NCBI GenBank assembly: GCA_016710165.1
Contig: JADJLJ010000001.1
Span: 2,293,668 to 2,357,667, forward strand
Direction: 5' to 3'
Source of the DNA: Chitinophagaceae bacterium
GTDB lineage: Bacteria; Bacteroidota; Bacteroidia; Chitinophagales; Chitinophagaceae
DNA length: 64,000 nucleotides
Shown: positions 43,477 to 52,325 of the stretch, piece by piece
Layout of the letters: each line of letters opens with the position of its first letter
How positions within the stretch are numbered: the first letter of the stretch is position 1
Notes under the pieces: generated by a model
Told to the model about the DNA's origin: nothing
Databases searched by the model: none
What the model saw: the letters and a program-made list of their open reading frames with translations, nothing else
Program-made: the position numbers and the translations under genes

Positions 43477-44877
43477 TTATTCGGGGGTACCGGAAACACG
43501 TCCGCAACAATTAGCTGCACCACAGCGGCAGTCAAAGGGCTCCATGTGTTCATCCAGGAAGTTTGCGTAGTTGAGGGTTAGTTCTTCGCCTTTCGAAATG
43601 TTTCGTAAAGCCACTACATTTAAGCCTTCATATCGGGTGTTAGGATCACAACTGTGATTTTGTGGGGCCCAGTTTGCCGGATTATCATCCCACAGCAAAA
43701 ATACCTCTTTGCTCAGAGGATAAGCGTACTTTCTAAAAGTTTCTTTTTCCTTAACATTCCATTTGTTTTCTGCATATCTGCGGGTAACGATCCGCTGTGC
43801 CATCTCTTCCCCCTTGAAAATCACCTCCCTGGCGTTTATATTCTGATTTGCATATATGCCATAACCTGCAATGGCATTGCCTTTCATAGTATACTTTTTT
43901 TGCCTGCGTTGGTGCCGGGCAATGCCTTCATCAATTATTTTTTTAAGAAATCCTGCCTGGCCAATTCCATCACATTTTAAAATATAATCGGCAGAGCCTT
44001 CGTATCCGTCTTTATAAAATACCGAGCAGGTAAAGTTAATTTCCAGGAAAAAGATCTCGTTCTTTTCATTCACCCGGAAGTCGAGCCGGGCATAGCCAAC
44101 CCCGCCAAATCCCTGGAATATCTGCAGTGCCGCATCTTTTAATTGCTGTTCCAGGCCGGGGTCGTTGCAGGGAATATTTGCTTCGGGATGAAGCTCCGAG
44201 GTCTTCAATGCATAGGTCTTGAATTGAAATCCCTTCGGAAAGATATATTCGATGGGCTTGAACACCGTACAGCTTTTTCCTTCCTGCGCATCGGCCACCA
44301 GCATCACCGTAAACTCCCTGCCCTGGATATATTCTTCCACCAATAACGGCCCGTATTCTTCCATGATGGAAGCACATTTTCTGACCAGGTCTTCTTTATT
44401 GTAAACAAGCGAGCTGTCATCAACACCCAGGCTGTCCCCGGCCTTATCCGGCTTAACAAACAACGGATACTGCAAATGGGCGCATTCTTTTTCAATATCA
44501 TCAACCGACCCGATCAAGGCAAAGGCCGGAGTTTTTATACCCGAAGTATACGCCACGTATTTCATCAGGTCTTTGGGCGGATCGTAAAGCAACGAAGTGG
44601 GACCGGTAAAAGGAAGGTTCAGCAACTCCATGAAATAAATAACATCCACGGAGGGCACAGTCCATTCAAGATACCCTTCACATAAGTTAACGAAGACGTC
44701 GAAGTTCTTTTTCTTAAGCTCTTTCAGTTGTTTGTAAACGGTAAGCTTGTTCAGTTGCACATGCTCAAATTCTGCCCCGGGCATTAAATGTCCCAGATCC
44801 CTGGCCGGGTCGTAATTTTTATAATCTACATCGGATGTGGAGTAATCAGGTTGAAGAACGCAAACTTTCATATTCAA
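43477..44877 (-). CDS. ATP-grasp ligase fused to a SET domain with post-SET cysteines
   Basis: 466 residues. Residues ~1-315 are an ATP-grasp enzyme of the D-Ala-D-Ala ligase type: PLFVKPDKAGDSLGVDD (K142), LLVEEYIQGREFTVM, and RLDFRVN with FLEINFT (D266, E279, N281) for metal. Such enzymes form amide or peptide bonds through an acyl-phosphate. Residues ~325-450 are a SET domain: GYGIYANQNINAREVIF, NHSCDPNTRYEG (407-418) and GEELTLNY (Y437). A post-SET CRC-GAANC cluster (C450, C452, C457) with C410 can bind zinc. SET proteins transfer methyl groups from SAM to lysine. The fusion is unusual. It is 16 bases from the ATP-grasp gene upstream. Confidence 0.85.
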   Translation of the reverse strand: MNMKVCVLQPDYSTSDVDYKNYDPARDLGHLMPGAEFEHVQLNKLTVYKQLKELKKKNFDVFVNLCEGYLEWTVPSVDVIYFMELLNLPFTGPTSLLYDPPKDLMKYVAYTSGIKTPAFALIGSVDDIEKECAHLQYPLFVKPDKAGDSLGVDDSSLVYNKEDLVRKCASIMEEYGPLLVEEYIQGREFTVMLVADAQEGKSCTVFKPIEYIFPKGFQFKTYALKTSELHPEANIPCNDPGLEQQLKDAALQIFQGFGGVGYARLDFRVNEKNEIFFLEINFTCSVFYKDGYEGSADYILKCDGIGQAGFLKKIIDEGIARHQRRQKKYTMKGNAIAGYGIYANQNINAREVIFKGEEMAQRIVTRRYAENKWNVKEKETFRKYAYPLSKEVFLLWDDNPANWAPQNHSCDPNTRYEGLNVVALRNISKGEELTLNYANFLDEHMEPFDCRCGAANCCGRVSGTPE

Positions 44878-44893
44878 TTTTTTTCCGCCGGCC

Positions 44894-46051
44894 TCAGGAA
44901 ATGCCCATCGAACCCTTGCGTTTCAGCGCTTTTGCGGACAGCTTCTTTCTTTGATAAGCGTCGTTTATTATGGCTACCACCAGTTGGGTGAATGTTTTTC
45001 CGCTCAGCCTCAATATGGCGCCAATGGAAGTATAATCCTCGTCTTCGCTCAGGCCACATTGTGCGTTTACCTCCAGTACATATATTTTGCCGGTCTCTTT
45101 ATCCATCCGCAGGTCAACCCGGGTGTAGCCCTTGCCCCTGGTGGCAACAAACGCCTCCCAGCTGATCCGCTTTATCTCTTCGATCAAAGAAGGGTCGGGC
45201 AATTCATATTCATAAAAATTGCCTTCATCCGGCATGGGGTTCTCTTCTTCATAAATTTCCCAAAGCCTGTCAAAGCTTAAGAACTTTTCTTTTTCAGGCA
45301 GGGAAGGATGAAAGATACGCTCTACCGGTTCATATATTTTTGCCTTTCCGGGCTTATCGTAAGAACCAACGATCAGCACGGTATATTCCGGGCCGCTGAT
45401 GAAAGATTCAGCTACGATCCCATCACAGGTCAGTTGCCAGCCGCGGTAACCATCAAACATATTCTGTACCTGTTCATCAAGTTCTTTGGGCGTGCTCACA
45501 ACATTTCGTACGCCAACGCCCATGCTGCCGCCGGAAACGGAAGGCTTTACTATAATGGGAGAACCAAGTTTCCTGATAATGTCACCGGTATCTTGGTCCC
45601 TGGCTGTTATGGCTTCCCAGGGCGCCGTGGGCACGCCGGCCTTATCAAAAGCCTGCTTCATGGGTATTTTGGAGGTAGTGATATGATAAAAATATTCATC
45701 AGAGCCGGTATAGAACAATCCTTTCTCTTCCAGCAGCTTCACTACCGATATACCAGGCGTACCATTCACTTCATCACCATCGCAGAGGTTGAAGATGAGG
45801 TGGATCTTATTGTCTTTCTCATTCTTTTTGGCGATGTTGTCAATAACCGACGCATAATTGTTTATAGTAACCGGTTGCCATTTCCATTCCACATCCAGTT
45901 CATTGAATGTTTTGCTGTATTCGGCAATGCTTTGTGAAAAATCGTAGTAATAATCAATATTCGGGTCACTTGTCTCCAGGTGCGGCGCCAACACCCATAC
46001 ATAAAGCTGGTTTAGCGGAACAGCGGATAAAAATGAGTTAGATGGGGCCAT
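44894..46051 (-). CDS. ATP-grasp (D-Ala-D-Ala ligase-like) amidoligase
   Basis: 385 residues, no SET domain. The ATP-binding lysine and Gly-rich loop are in SPIIVKPSVSGGSMGVGV (K169), the second ATP block in CDGIVAESFISGPEYTVLIV, and the metal ligands in TRVDLRMDKETGKIYVLEVN (D313, E327, N329). The N-terminal half carries LIFNLCDGDEVNGTPG, close to the substrate loop of D-Ala-D-Ala ligases. True Ddl works with murF nearby; here it sits between a SET gene (15 bases) and an ATP-grasp/SET fusion (16 bases), so it probably ligates a different acid and amine. Substrate unknown. Confidence 0.85.
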   Translation of the reverse strand: MAPSNSFLSAVPLNQLYVWVLAPHLETSDPNIDYYYDFSQSIAEYSKTFNELDVEWKWQPVTINNYASVIDNIAKKNEKDNKIHLIFNLCDGDEVNGTPGISVVKLLEEKGLFYTGSDEYFYHITTSKIPMKQAFDKAGVPTAPWEAITARDQDTGDIIRKLGSPIIVKPSVSGGSMGVGVRNVVSTPKELDEQVQNMFDGYRGWQLTCDGIVAESFISGPEYTVLIVGSYDKPGKAKIYEPVERIFHPSLPEKEKFLSFDRLWEIYEEENPMPDEGNFYEYELPDPSLIEEIKRISWEAFVATRGKGYTRVDLRMDKETGKIYVLEVNAQCGLSEDEDYTSIGAILRLSGKTFTQLVVAIINDAYQRKKLSAKALKRKGSMGIS

Positions 46052-46066
46052 ACTGGAACGGGTGAG

Positions 46067-46570
46067 TTACAACGACAGCTTTTGTTTTACCTGCGATTTA
46101 ATGAAATCGGTCAAACGGTACCTGGAAAGTGTTTCTATAGAAAGATGGGAAGCGCCGTTGATCAGTTGTAAACAGTCCTTGCTTCCGCAGTTGCAAACAA
46201 AGGGTTGTGCCATATCCCACTCGGTGGAAGGGTAGAAAAATGTAAACTCTTCACCAGGTTGCAGTGGTTGCAGGCATATAAGCTGCAGGGAACTGGTATC
46301 AAAAAAAACATTGGGACTGCAACTGTGGTTGATGTACTGAAGGAACTCCGGCATCAGCGTAATATGCCTGTCGGTACCGGTTTGTACGGTCAGGTACGTT
46401 GGATAGGATTGGGTAATTCCTGCACTGAAATTGCAGATCACATCACCGGGAGCAAAATGCCGGGTGGCGTGTAATGACTTTTGACTGGAAGCATTATTCA
46501 GTAAAACTTCTGCAAAAACATGATTACTGATAACTTCGGCGGATGGGGTAGTAATGGTGGTTGTTATCAT
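46067..46570 (-). CDS. Stand-alone SET-domain protein with post-SET cysteines
   Basis: 167 residues, first gene of the cluster. SLHATRHFAPGDVICNFSAG is the start of the SET fold, YINHSCSPNVFF (NHSC at 81-84) and GEEFTFFYPSTEWDM (Y113) are the catalytic/SAM motifs, and FVCNCGSKDC (C126, C128, C133) is a post-SET zinc cluster. The insert between N- and C-terminal SET parts is very short, giving a minimal domain. The architecture fits a lysine methyltransferase; the target is unknown and could be the product or a carrier made by the two neighbouring ATP-grasp enzymes. No clear TAnnTTTG box precedes it. Confidence 0.8.
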   Translation of the reverse strand: MITTTITTPSAEVISNHVFAEVLLNNASSQKSLHATRHFAPGDVICNFSAGITQSYPTYLTVQTGTDRHITLMPEFLQYINHSCSPNVFFDTSSLQLICLQPLQPGEEFTFFYPSTEWDMAQPFVCNCGSKDCLQLINGASHLSIETLSRYRLTDFIKSQVKQKLSL

Positions 46571-46817
46571 GCGGTTTTAGAAGGGAATAACCCGTAAAAG
46601 TTTAAAGTGATTAATGTTTATTTTTTGAATTTACGTATACGATAGTAAATGTATAAAAGCATTGTTTAATTAAAAAGTTTATTGGGCATTATTATTCACT
46701 GGTGGATTAATTGTTTTATAATGTGAATAACCAGCCAAATCATTTTATCACCCAGCAGAACCCGGTTATTGCTAAGTACAAATAAAACGATGCAGGCGAA
46801 CAGGTGCTGATGGTAAT
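46571..46817. other. AT-rich intergenic region upstream of the SET operon
   Basis: No gene, tRNA or clear -7 box is found. It should contain the promoter of the SET/ATP-grasp operon. It is rich in A/T with the weak palindrome TTTACGTATACGATAGTAAA near 46630. The upstream minus-strand gene ends at a terminator at 46818-46850, so the operon is not read through from it. Confidence 0.5.
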
Positions 46818-46850
46818 AAAGAAGGCTGTCCTTTTAAGACAGCCTTCTTT
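46818..46850 (-). terminator. Intrinsic terminator of the giant T9SS gene
   Basis: AAAGAAGGCTGTC-N7-GACAGCCTTCTTT, a 13-bp stem 21 bases after the stop at 46872 on the minus strand. Confidence 0.85.
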
Positions 46851-46871
46851 AAATAATCCGTACAGGAATAG

Positions 46872-49800
46872 CTATTGTAAAACGACCTTTCCCGTGGCTA
46901 AAACTTTGCCATTTGAATCCATTACCGCAACAACATACACCCCCCGGCAAGGGGGGCCTGCTGACACATCCATGATGCTGTAAGGTGCTGTTACCGTAAA
47001 CGATTTAATATAAACCCGCTGGCCGTTATTGCCGTAAATGACCAGGCTCCTGGTTGTTCCCGGGTTTACAGCGCCGCTGTAATACCTTACCTGAAATACG
47101 CCGCTGTTTGGATTGGGTGTTATGAAAAGCCTGTTAGAAGCAGAATCTTTAATATTGACAGCATTGGACAAGGCGGTACAGTTTAATGCAGTTGTTACAC
47201 GGGCGGTATAAAGCCCCAGTTCATCTACACCAACACGAAGCGTTGATCCGGAAGCGCCTGGAACTGCAATACCATTCCGGTACCAGGCAATTGTATTGGT
47301 TGGGCCCGGAGGCGTTATGGTTGCCGTAAGTGTAGTGAACATACCTGGTAAGAGACTTGTATAAGGCGAAGCCAAAATGGAGATCGATGGCGCTGCAGTT
47401 GTTGTTACCGTCACGCTTGCGCATGAAGTGGTATTGCAGGTTCCTTCTGCCCGCACAAAGAAAGTGGTGCTGGTATTGACCGCCACATTGGAAAGCGTGG
47501 CACCTGTTCCAAGTAAAGCGCCTCCGCAGCTGCCGCTGTACCATTTCCAGGAAGCCCCGGTTCCCAGGAAGCCCCCGGTAATACTTAAGTTTACTATTGC
47601 AGGCCCGCAACTCGACGTTATATCTGAATTAGCAGAAACCGCAGCAACTGAAATGCTGTTAACCGTTAATGTAGCTGTTGAGGATGTCACCGGTCCGCAA
47701 CTGCCCGTTACAACCACATCATAATCACCGGCATCACCAATCGTTACATTATTGATGGTATAAGACGCTGCGTTGGCGCCGTTGATATTTCCTCCGTTCT
47801 TACGCCATTGATAGGTTAAAGAAGTGCCCGATGCTGCAACGGTAAACGTGGCATTTCCCCCCGCACAAACCGTTTGGCTTGCAGGCTGGGTACTTATAAC
47901 TGTTGTTGCATTAACAGTTAATGTGGCTGTTGTGGAGGTTATGTTTCCACAGGCTCCGTTGATGACCACATCATAATTACCGGCATCGCCCGCCGTTACA
48001 TTATTGATCGTATAAGATGCTGCATTGGCGCCGCCGATATTACCTCCGTTCTTACGCCACTGATACGTTAAAGAAGTACCCGAAACAACAACAGTAAAAG
48101 TTACATTTGCCCCGACACAAACAACCTGGTTCACGGGCTGTGTGGTTATCGCGGTGGAAGCATTTACCGTTAAAGCAGCTGAATTAGAAGTAACTGGCCC
48201 ACAGGCCCCCGTAACCACCACGTCATAATCGCCGGCATCACCTGTTGTTACATTATTTATGATATAAGATGCTGCATTGGCGCCACCGATATTACCTCCG
48301 TTCTTACGCCATTGGTACGTTAATGAAGTGCCTGTTGCTGCAACGGTAAAAGTCACATTTACTCCCGCACAAACGGTTTGCGATACAGGATTCGTTGTGA
48401 TCGTTACCGGCTGGTTCACAGTAATGGTCACAATGTTTGAAAAAGCGGTTGACGGACCTGAAGAACAGGTTACTTTGAGCCGGTAATAAGTGGTGGATGT
48501 GATGACGCCTGTTGAAGCGCTGGCAGGATTGGTTTGCCCGGCAAGGTCATTGATATTGCTGACAAAATTATCATTGGAATATTGCCATTGGTAACTGATG
48601 CCATTGCCTGCAGAATATCCTGTTGCCATTACCGTGCCCGTGCCGGAAGTGCAGAATGGCCCGGACGAAGTGTTTGCAGTGCCGCCAACAGGTGTGGTAC
48701 AGGCGGGGGGTGTGAATTCAAAAGCACCCGGGTCGGGGTTAACGGCCCTGACCACATTGAGAATATCATCCGTAATACCCCCCACAGCAGTTGTGCCCAT
48801 TGCTGCTCCATCCACAACAGGATTAGCAGGCGCAAAATTACCTGCGCCGGGGTTTGTAAATAACGGGTCTGCATGAACAGAGTTTGCATCTTTACCGGTA
48901 CCGGTCTGCCAATCAGTGAATGTAGTATAGTTCGTACTTCCGATCTGCCCGTATGTTTGTGTACCTCCCGGTGCATTCAGCCAGGCTGCATTGTAATTGG
49001 AGATGAACGGGGCAGCAGACGCAGAGACATCAATGATCCTCTTTACCCCGGTTCCTCCCCGGGTAACAACAAAAATGTTATTACGCATATCAAGGCCGTT
49101 TTGTGTGCTGAAGTTTGATAAATTAATGGCATTGGTATTGGACGTACCGGCTCCTGTGGCATTGTTCAGCACAATGGTATTATGATAAATATTCACCGGC
49201 CCGGTAACAGAATTATTCTGGATACCATACTGTGCACCATCATTGTTCATTCCATAAATGAGGTTGTTTTGAATGGTGCCCGAAGTAGGTGCAGTGGTGG
49301 TGCCGCTCATATATACACCCCTGCTGATCGTAGAACTGCCGGGCATACTAACGTGCAGATCGTAAATGCGGTTCTTCTCCAGTAAAAAAGCAAGCGATCC
49401 TGCTGGTACGGTAATACCTGCCGGTGTAACGGCATCGCTTCCGGAATTGGTACGGGTTGGTCTGCGGATGATATTTCTGGATACCAATGCCCCATTGGTA
49501 TAAGAGAGGTAAACACCAAAGCCATACCAGTCAAACACGTTGTTATTAATGACCGAAATACGGGTTAATGGTGTATTCCAGTGCACGCCGGAAAGCTGAA
49601 TGGCCGAATAACCTCCGCTGACCGTATTGCCGGAGATAACAACACTGTCTGAAAGAGATCCGTCAAGCAGCCAGTTGGCACCGGAAATAATGATCCCGAA
49701 AGCCGAAGAGGTGGAATTGGTGGTGGATACATTGACGGTATTGTTCCGGATGGTAATTTTTGAAGAGCCATTGGTGATGTGAATACCCCGGCCCTGTGTA

Positions 49801-50993
49801 GCGTGCAGGCTGTTTACCGTCAGGTTTTCAACGATCATGTGATTCACGCCGTTCAACTGCAGTATATGATCACTGGCAGCATTGGTGGGATTATATTGCA
49901 GTACCTGGCTGTTCCCGTTCAATGTAATTGTATTTACAGCACTGCTGCCCGGAACGGTATTAAATACCACCTGTTCATCATAAGGGCCGTTCATTACATT
50001 GATAACAACCGGCGTACAAATGCCATGCTGCGAAAGTGCATTTGCCATACTTTGAAAACCGGTAAAGTTGGTGGTGGAAACCGGTAAAGAAGCATTGATG
50101 GTAAACACCCCTTCAAGGCCCCTGCGGAAGCCATTGTATGTATAGCTGTCATTAGAAGGATTACTGTCTGGCCCGCCGTTCGGATTGGATGATGTAGCTG
50201 TAAAATTGTAAATGGTGGCCCCGGTTACCGGAATGGTTCCTAAAGTAACAATGGTGGAAGCTCCGGGCGGAACCGTTGGCCCTGTCCAGTTAACTGCTGC
50301 CTGCGGAACGCCGTTCACAGTCCAGTTAATGGTAACGCTGTTCAAAGGATCGCCACCGGCATTGGTAAGTTCAAACTGCACGGCCAGGGTATTTGCACAA
50401 TGGGGTATCGGAGGTAAAATAAAATTGGTGATGGCAGCGTCTCCCGATGGCGGGGTGAATTCATAAGCACCCGGATCAGGGGTAGCGCTACGGGTTGCCC
50501 CGGTGATATCTGTTGTGATGCCCGTACCCGGCAGCGCCTGGTTATTAATGACACCAGACCGGGGAACAGGATTGGTAACCGACTGGAAGGATGGATTGGT
50601 CTCAAAACTGGCTGCATCCTGGGTGCTTGCCGTTTGCCAGGCATTCAGCGTAGCATAGACTGTTGCACCCCGCATCCCAACATTTCCACCAGGTACCCAA
50701 AACACGTTGTAATTGCTGTTGATGGCCGATGTTACCGTGCTGGTGCTTGCCAGCTCAATGGCGGTCTTTGTTCCGCTGGTGGTTTGGGTAATACTGAAAA
50801 TATTATTTCTCAGCACAGAATTGGTATTACTCAGTTCTTCCCGGAATCCTTTCAGGTTACCGGAAGTTGCTGTTGCATTATCAAAAGAAACGGTATTAAA
50901 ATAGATTTCCGGTGCAGTGCCACCGGTCCTGACCCGGATGCCTTCAATGGTTCCGTTAGTGGAACGGATATCGTAGATCAGGTTATTATACAC
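46872..50993 (-). CDS. T9SS-secreted beta-helix/Ig-repeat protein, main part (frameshifted from its start)
   Basis: 1,373 residues from a non-ATG codon at 50993; the true N-terminus is the frame at 50978-51901. It has right-handed beta-helix segments (NRIYDLHVSMPGSSTISRGV, ITISNN-type ladders), a CARDB-like domain (HCANTLAVQFELTNAGGDPL), three near-identical Ig-like domains (QWRKNGGNIGGANAASY ... GDAGDYDVVVTG), and a type A T9SS sorting domain at the C-terminus (FITPNPNSGVFQVRYYSG ... LATGKVVLQ). GPPCRGVY near the end is coded by a CCCCCC-ggcaa-GGGGGG palindrome (46940-46956). Role: probable surface adhesin or matrix protein. Confidence 0.8.
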   Translation of the reverse strand: MYNNLIYDIRSTNGTIEGIRVRTGGTAPEIYFNTVSFDNATATSGNLKGFREELSNTNSVLRNNIFSITQTTSGTKTAIELASTSTVTSAINSNYNVFWVPGGNVGMRGATVYATLNAWQTASTQDAASFETNPSFQSVTNPVPRSGVINNQALPGTGITTDITGATRSATPDPGAYEFTPPSGDAAITNFILPPIPHCANTLAVQFELTNAGGDPLNSVTINWTVNGVPQAAVNWTGPTVPPGASTIVTLGTIPVTGATIYNFTATSSNPNGGPDSNPSNDSYTYNGFRRGLEGVFTINASLPVSTTNFTGFQSMANALSQHGICTPVVINVMNGPYDEQVVFNTVPGSSAVNTITLNGNSQVLQYNPTNAASDHILQLNGVNHMIVENLTVNSLHATQGRGIHITNGSSKITIRNNTVNVSTTNSTSSAFGIIISGANWLLDGSLSDSVVISGNTVSGGYSAIQLSGVHWNTPLTRISVINNNVFDWYGFGVYLSYTNGALVSRNIIRRPTRTNSGSDAVTPAGITVPAGSLAFLLEKNRIYDLHVSMPGSSTISRGVYMSGTTTAPTSGTIQNNLIYGMNNDGAQYGIQNNSVTGPVNIYHNTIVLNNATGAGTSNTNAINLSNFSTQNGLDMRNNIFVVTRGGTGVKRIIDVSASAAPFISNYNAAWLNAPGGTQTYGQIGSTNYTTFTDWQTGTGKDANSVHADPLFTNPGAGNFAPANPVVDGAAMGTTAVGGITDDILNVVRAVNPDPGAFEFTPPACTTPVGGTANTSSGPFCTSGTGTVMATGYSAGNGISYQWQYSNDNFVSNINDLAGQTNPASASTGVITSTTYYRLKVTCSSGPSTAFSNIVTITVNQPVTITTNPVSQTVCAGVNVTFTVAATGTSLTYQWRKNGGNIGGANAASYIINNVTTGDAGDYDVVVTGACGPVTSNSAALTVNASTAITTQPVNQVVCVGANVTFTVVVSGTSLTYQWRKNGGNIGGANAASYTINNVTAGDAGNYDVVINGACGNITSTTATLTVNATTVISTQPASQTVCAGGNATFTVAASGTSLTYQWRKNGGNINGANAASYTINNVTIGDAGDYDVVVTGSCGPVTSSTATLTVNSISVAAVSANSDITSSCGPAIVNLSITGGFLGTGASWKWYSGSCGGALLGTGATLSNVAVNTSTTFFVRAEGTCNTTSCASVTVTTTAAPSISILASPYTSLLPGMFTTLTATITPPGPTNTIAWYRNGIAVPGASGSTLRVGVDELGLYTARVTTALNCTALSNAVNIKDSASNRLFITPNPNSGVFQVRYYSGAVNPGTTRSLVIYGNNGQRVYIKSFTVTAPYSIMDVSAGPPCRGVYVVAVMDSNGKVLATGKVVLQ
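47660..48410 (-). repeat. Three ~243-bp Ig-domain coding repeats
   Basis: Three near-identical blocks each encode QWRKNGGNIxGANAASYxIN with flanking TxxPxxQxVCAGxNxTFTV. The nucleotide identity between units looks high by eye, suggesting recent duplication or gene conversion. Confidence 0.75.
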
Positions 50994-51901
50994 TTTATGC
51001 CCCGTTCCGTTAAAAGGTAAATGCCTACCAGGCTGCCCGATGTCTGCGACATCTTTATAAAGTTTCCGAAGATCCTGCCATTGACATTGGCTGCCTGGGC
51101 AAGCTGTATGGCATTGGTGGATGCAGTTGATCCAGCACTTTTATCGAAATGATTTCCGCTTACAACAGCGCCATCGGTTTCCCGCAGGTAAACGCCATTG
51201 GAATTAAAATCATTGAAATTATTATTACTGATCACCACGTTGGTGGCAAGCGGGGAAGCAAGCCCGTTTACGGAAGCGCCATAACCACCACCGGTAACGG
51301 TGTTGCCGGTAATATTAATGATATTGAAAGTTCCCCCCGGCGTAAGAATACTGGAAGCTATTCCGTTGGCAACAAAAGCGCCCAAAAGTGTGCTGGTTGC
51401 CGATCCCATATCCACTACACAATTACTGATGGTTATATTGTTCCCCGAATTAAGGATATGCACCCCGATAAAACCGGTTGATCCGGGAAACATATTAATG
51501 TGCAGGTTATTGATGGTAAAATACTGCAGGCCGATCAGCCGGATGATATGGCGGTTGGGATTTGAGCCGGTCTGGTTGATGGCGGTATCCGAAGTGATGG
51601 TTTCCCCGCTTCCTTGAATGGTTACGGTGGCCGCAGCCCCTATGCCGGCAATATTTTGAAAGATCACCTGTTCATTGTACGGCCCCGTGCCGGCCACCAC
51701 CGTAGCCGTAACATTACCGGTAACACCCGTAGCAGTGAGCGCATCAGAAAAATCTTTAAAGCTGTTAAAATTGGTGCCACCCGTGGGAACGGTCTTATTG
51801 ATGGTATATGCGCCAATAAGGGAACTTTGTGCGTTAAGGGAAAGGGAAAAAAGAAAGGAGATAAACCCGGCCAAAGCAAACAGGATCCATTTATATGTCA
51901 C
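50978..51901 (-). CDS. N-terminal part of the giant T9SS protein (frameshifted)
   Basis: 307 residues from ATG at 51901. Signal peptide MTYKWILFALAGFISFLFSL then SLNAQ, then beta-helix repeats (GLQYFTINNLHINMFPGSTG, NITISNCVVDMGSATSTLLG, NVVISNNNFNDFNSNGVYLR). The frame ends with GIYLLTERGIKCIIT. Adding one A to the run of four A at 51012-51015 on the plus strand (one T on the coding strand) reads GIYLFNGTGHKVYNNLIYDI and fuses to the downstream frame. The two parts are one gene of about 1,676 codons spanning 46872-51901. Confidence 0.8.
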   Translation of the reverse strand: MTYKWILFALAGFISFLFSLSLNAQSSLIGAYTINKTVPTGGTNFNSFKDFSDALTATGVTGNVTATVVAGTGPYNEQVIFQNIAGIGAAATVTIQGSGETITSDTAINQTGSNPNRHIIRLIGLQYFTINNLHINMFPGSTGFIGVHILNSGNNITISNCVVDMGSATSTLLGAFVANGIASSILTPGGTFNIINITGNTVTGGGYGASVNGLASPLATNVVISNNNFNDFNSNGVYLRETDGAVVSGNHFDKSAGSTASTNAIQLAQAANVNGRIFGNFIKMSQTSGSLVGIYLLTERGIKCIIT

Positions 51902-52150
51902 AGAATTAATACGAAGATCCAGGGGTAACTTTTGATCTCATTACCAGGTGTATTTGATATTAGAAATATAGCAGCCTTCAGTTCTTTTTAACAGGCCGTT
52001 GCTGTTTTAAGCGAAGTAATTTAGCCCTTATTTTTCGTAAAATCCGGATTCTATACATGGATCTGCATTGTATTAATGCGGGGTTTAATAAGAAGGTTTT
52101 ATTTACAGGAAGAAGGGAGAATTCATATTGGCAATAGGGTTTGTTGCCCA

Positions 52151-52221
52151 ATATGTATCGGGACGACACAAGCCCGCCCGGATGACCTTGTGGTCGGACG
52201 GGGGTTTTCAGTCACGTTGCT
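52151..52221. repeat. Element X, copy A (tRNA-linked repeat)
   Basis: A ~70-base element matches copy B at 53564-53633: ATCGGGACGACACNAGCCCG then CCC-GATGACCTT-GGTCGGACGGG-TTTTCAGTCACGTTGCT. The last 17 bases resemble the anticodon/D-arm side of tRNA-Phe. The rest of 51902-52325 has no gene; it holds this element and module Y. Confidence 0.65.
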
Positions 52222-52266
52222 GTAGCCCTGTTAACCATTGTTGGGAAGGGCTATAGAATACGGGAA

Positions 52267-52310
52267 AGAGATAAAATCTCTAAACCAAAGCATCCTTGTC
52301 TATGACTAGG
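52267..52310. repeat. Module Y, copy A
   Basis: AGAGAT-aaa-ATCTCT hairpin followed by AAACCAAAGCATCCTTGT. Copy B is at 53450-53490 with AGAT-taaa-ATCT and the same 18-base AAACCAAAGCATCCTTGT. In copy A the order is X then Y; in copy B it is Y then X. Confidence 0.55.
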
Positions 52311-52325
52311 ACGAGTCAGGAATAA

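Noticed and set aside
45308..45937. A 209-codon open frame antisense to the ATP-grasp gene
   Set aside because: Fully covered by a gene with clear catalytic motifs; no recognisable domain of its own.
44894..46051. Ordinary D-alanine-D-alanine ligase (ddl)
   Set aside because: Fold and metal ligands match, but it sits between SET genes with no cell-wall genes nearby, so the name Ddl was not used.
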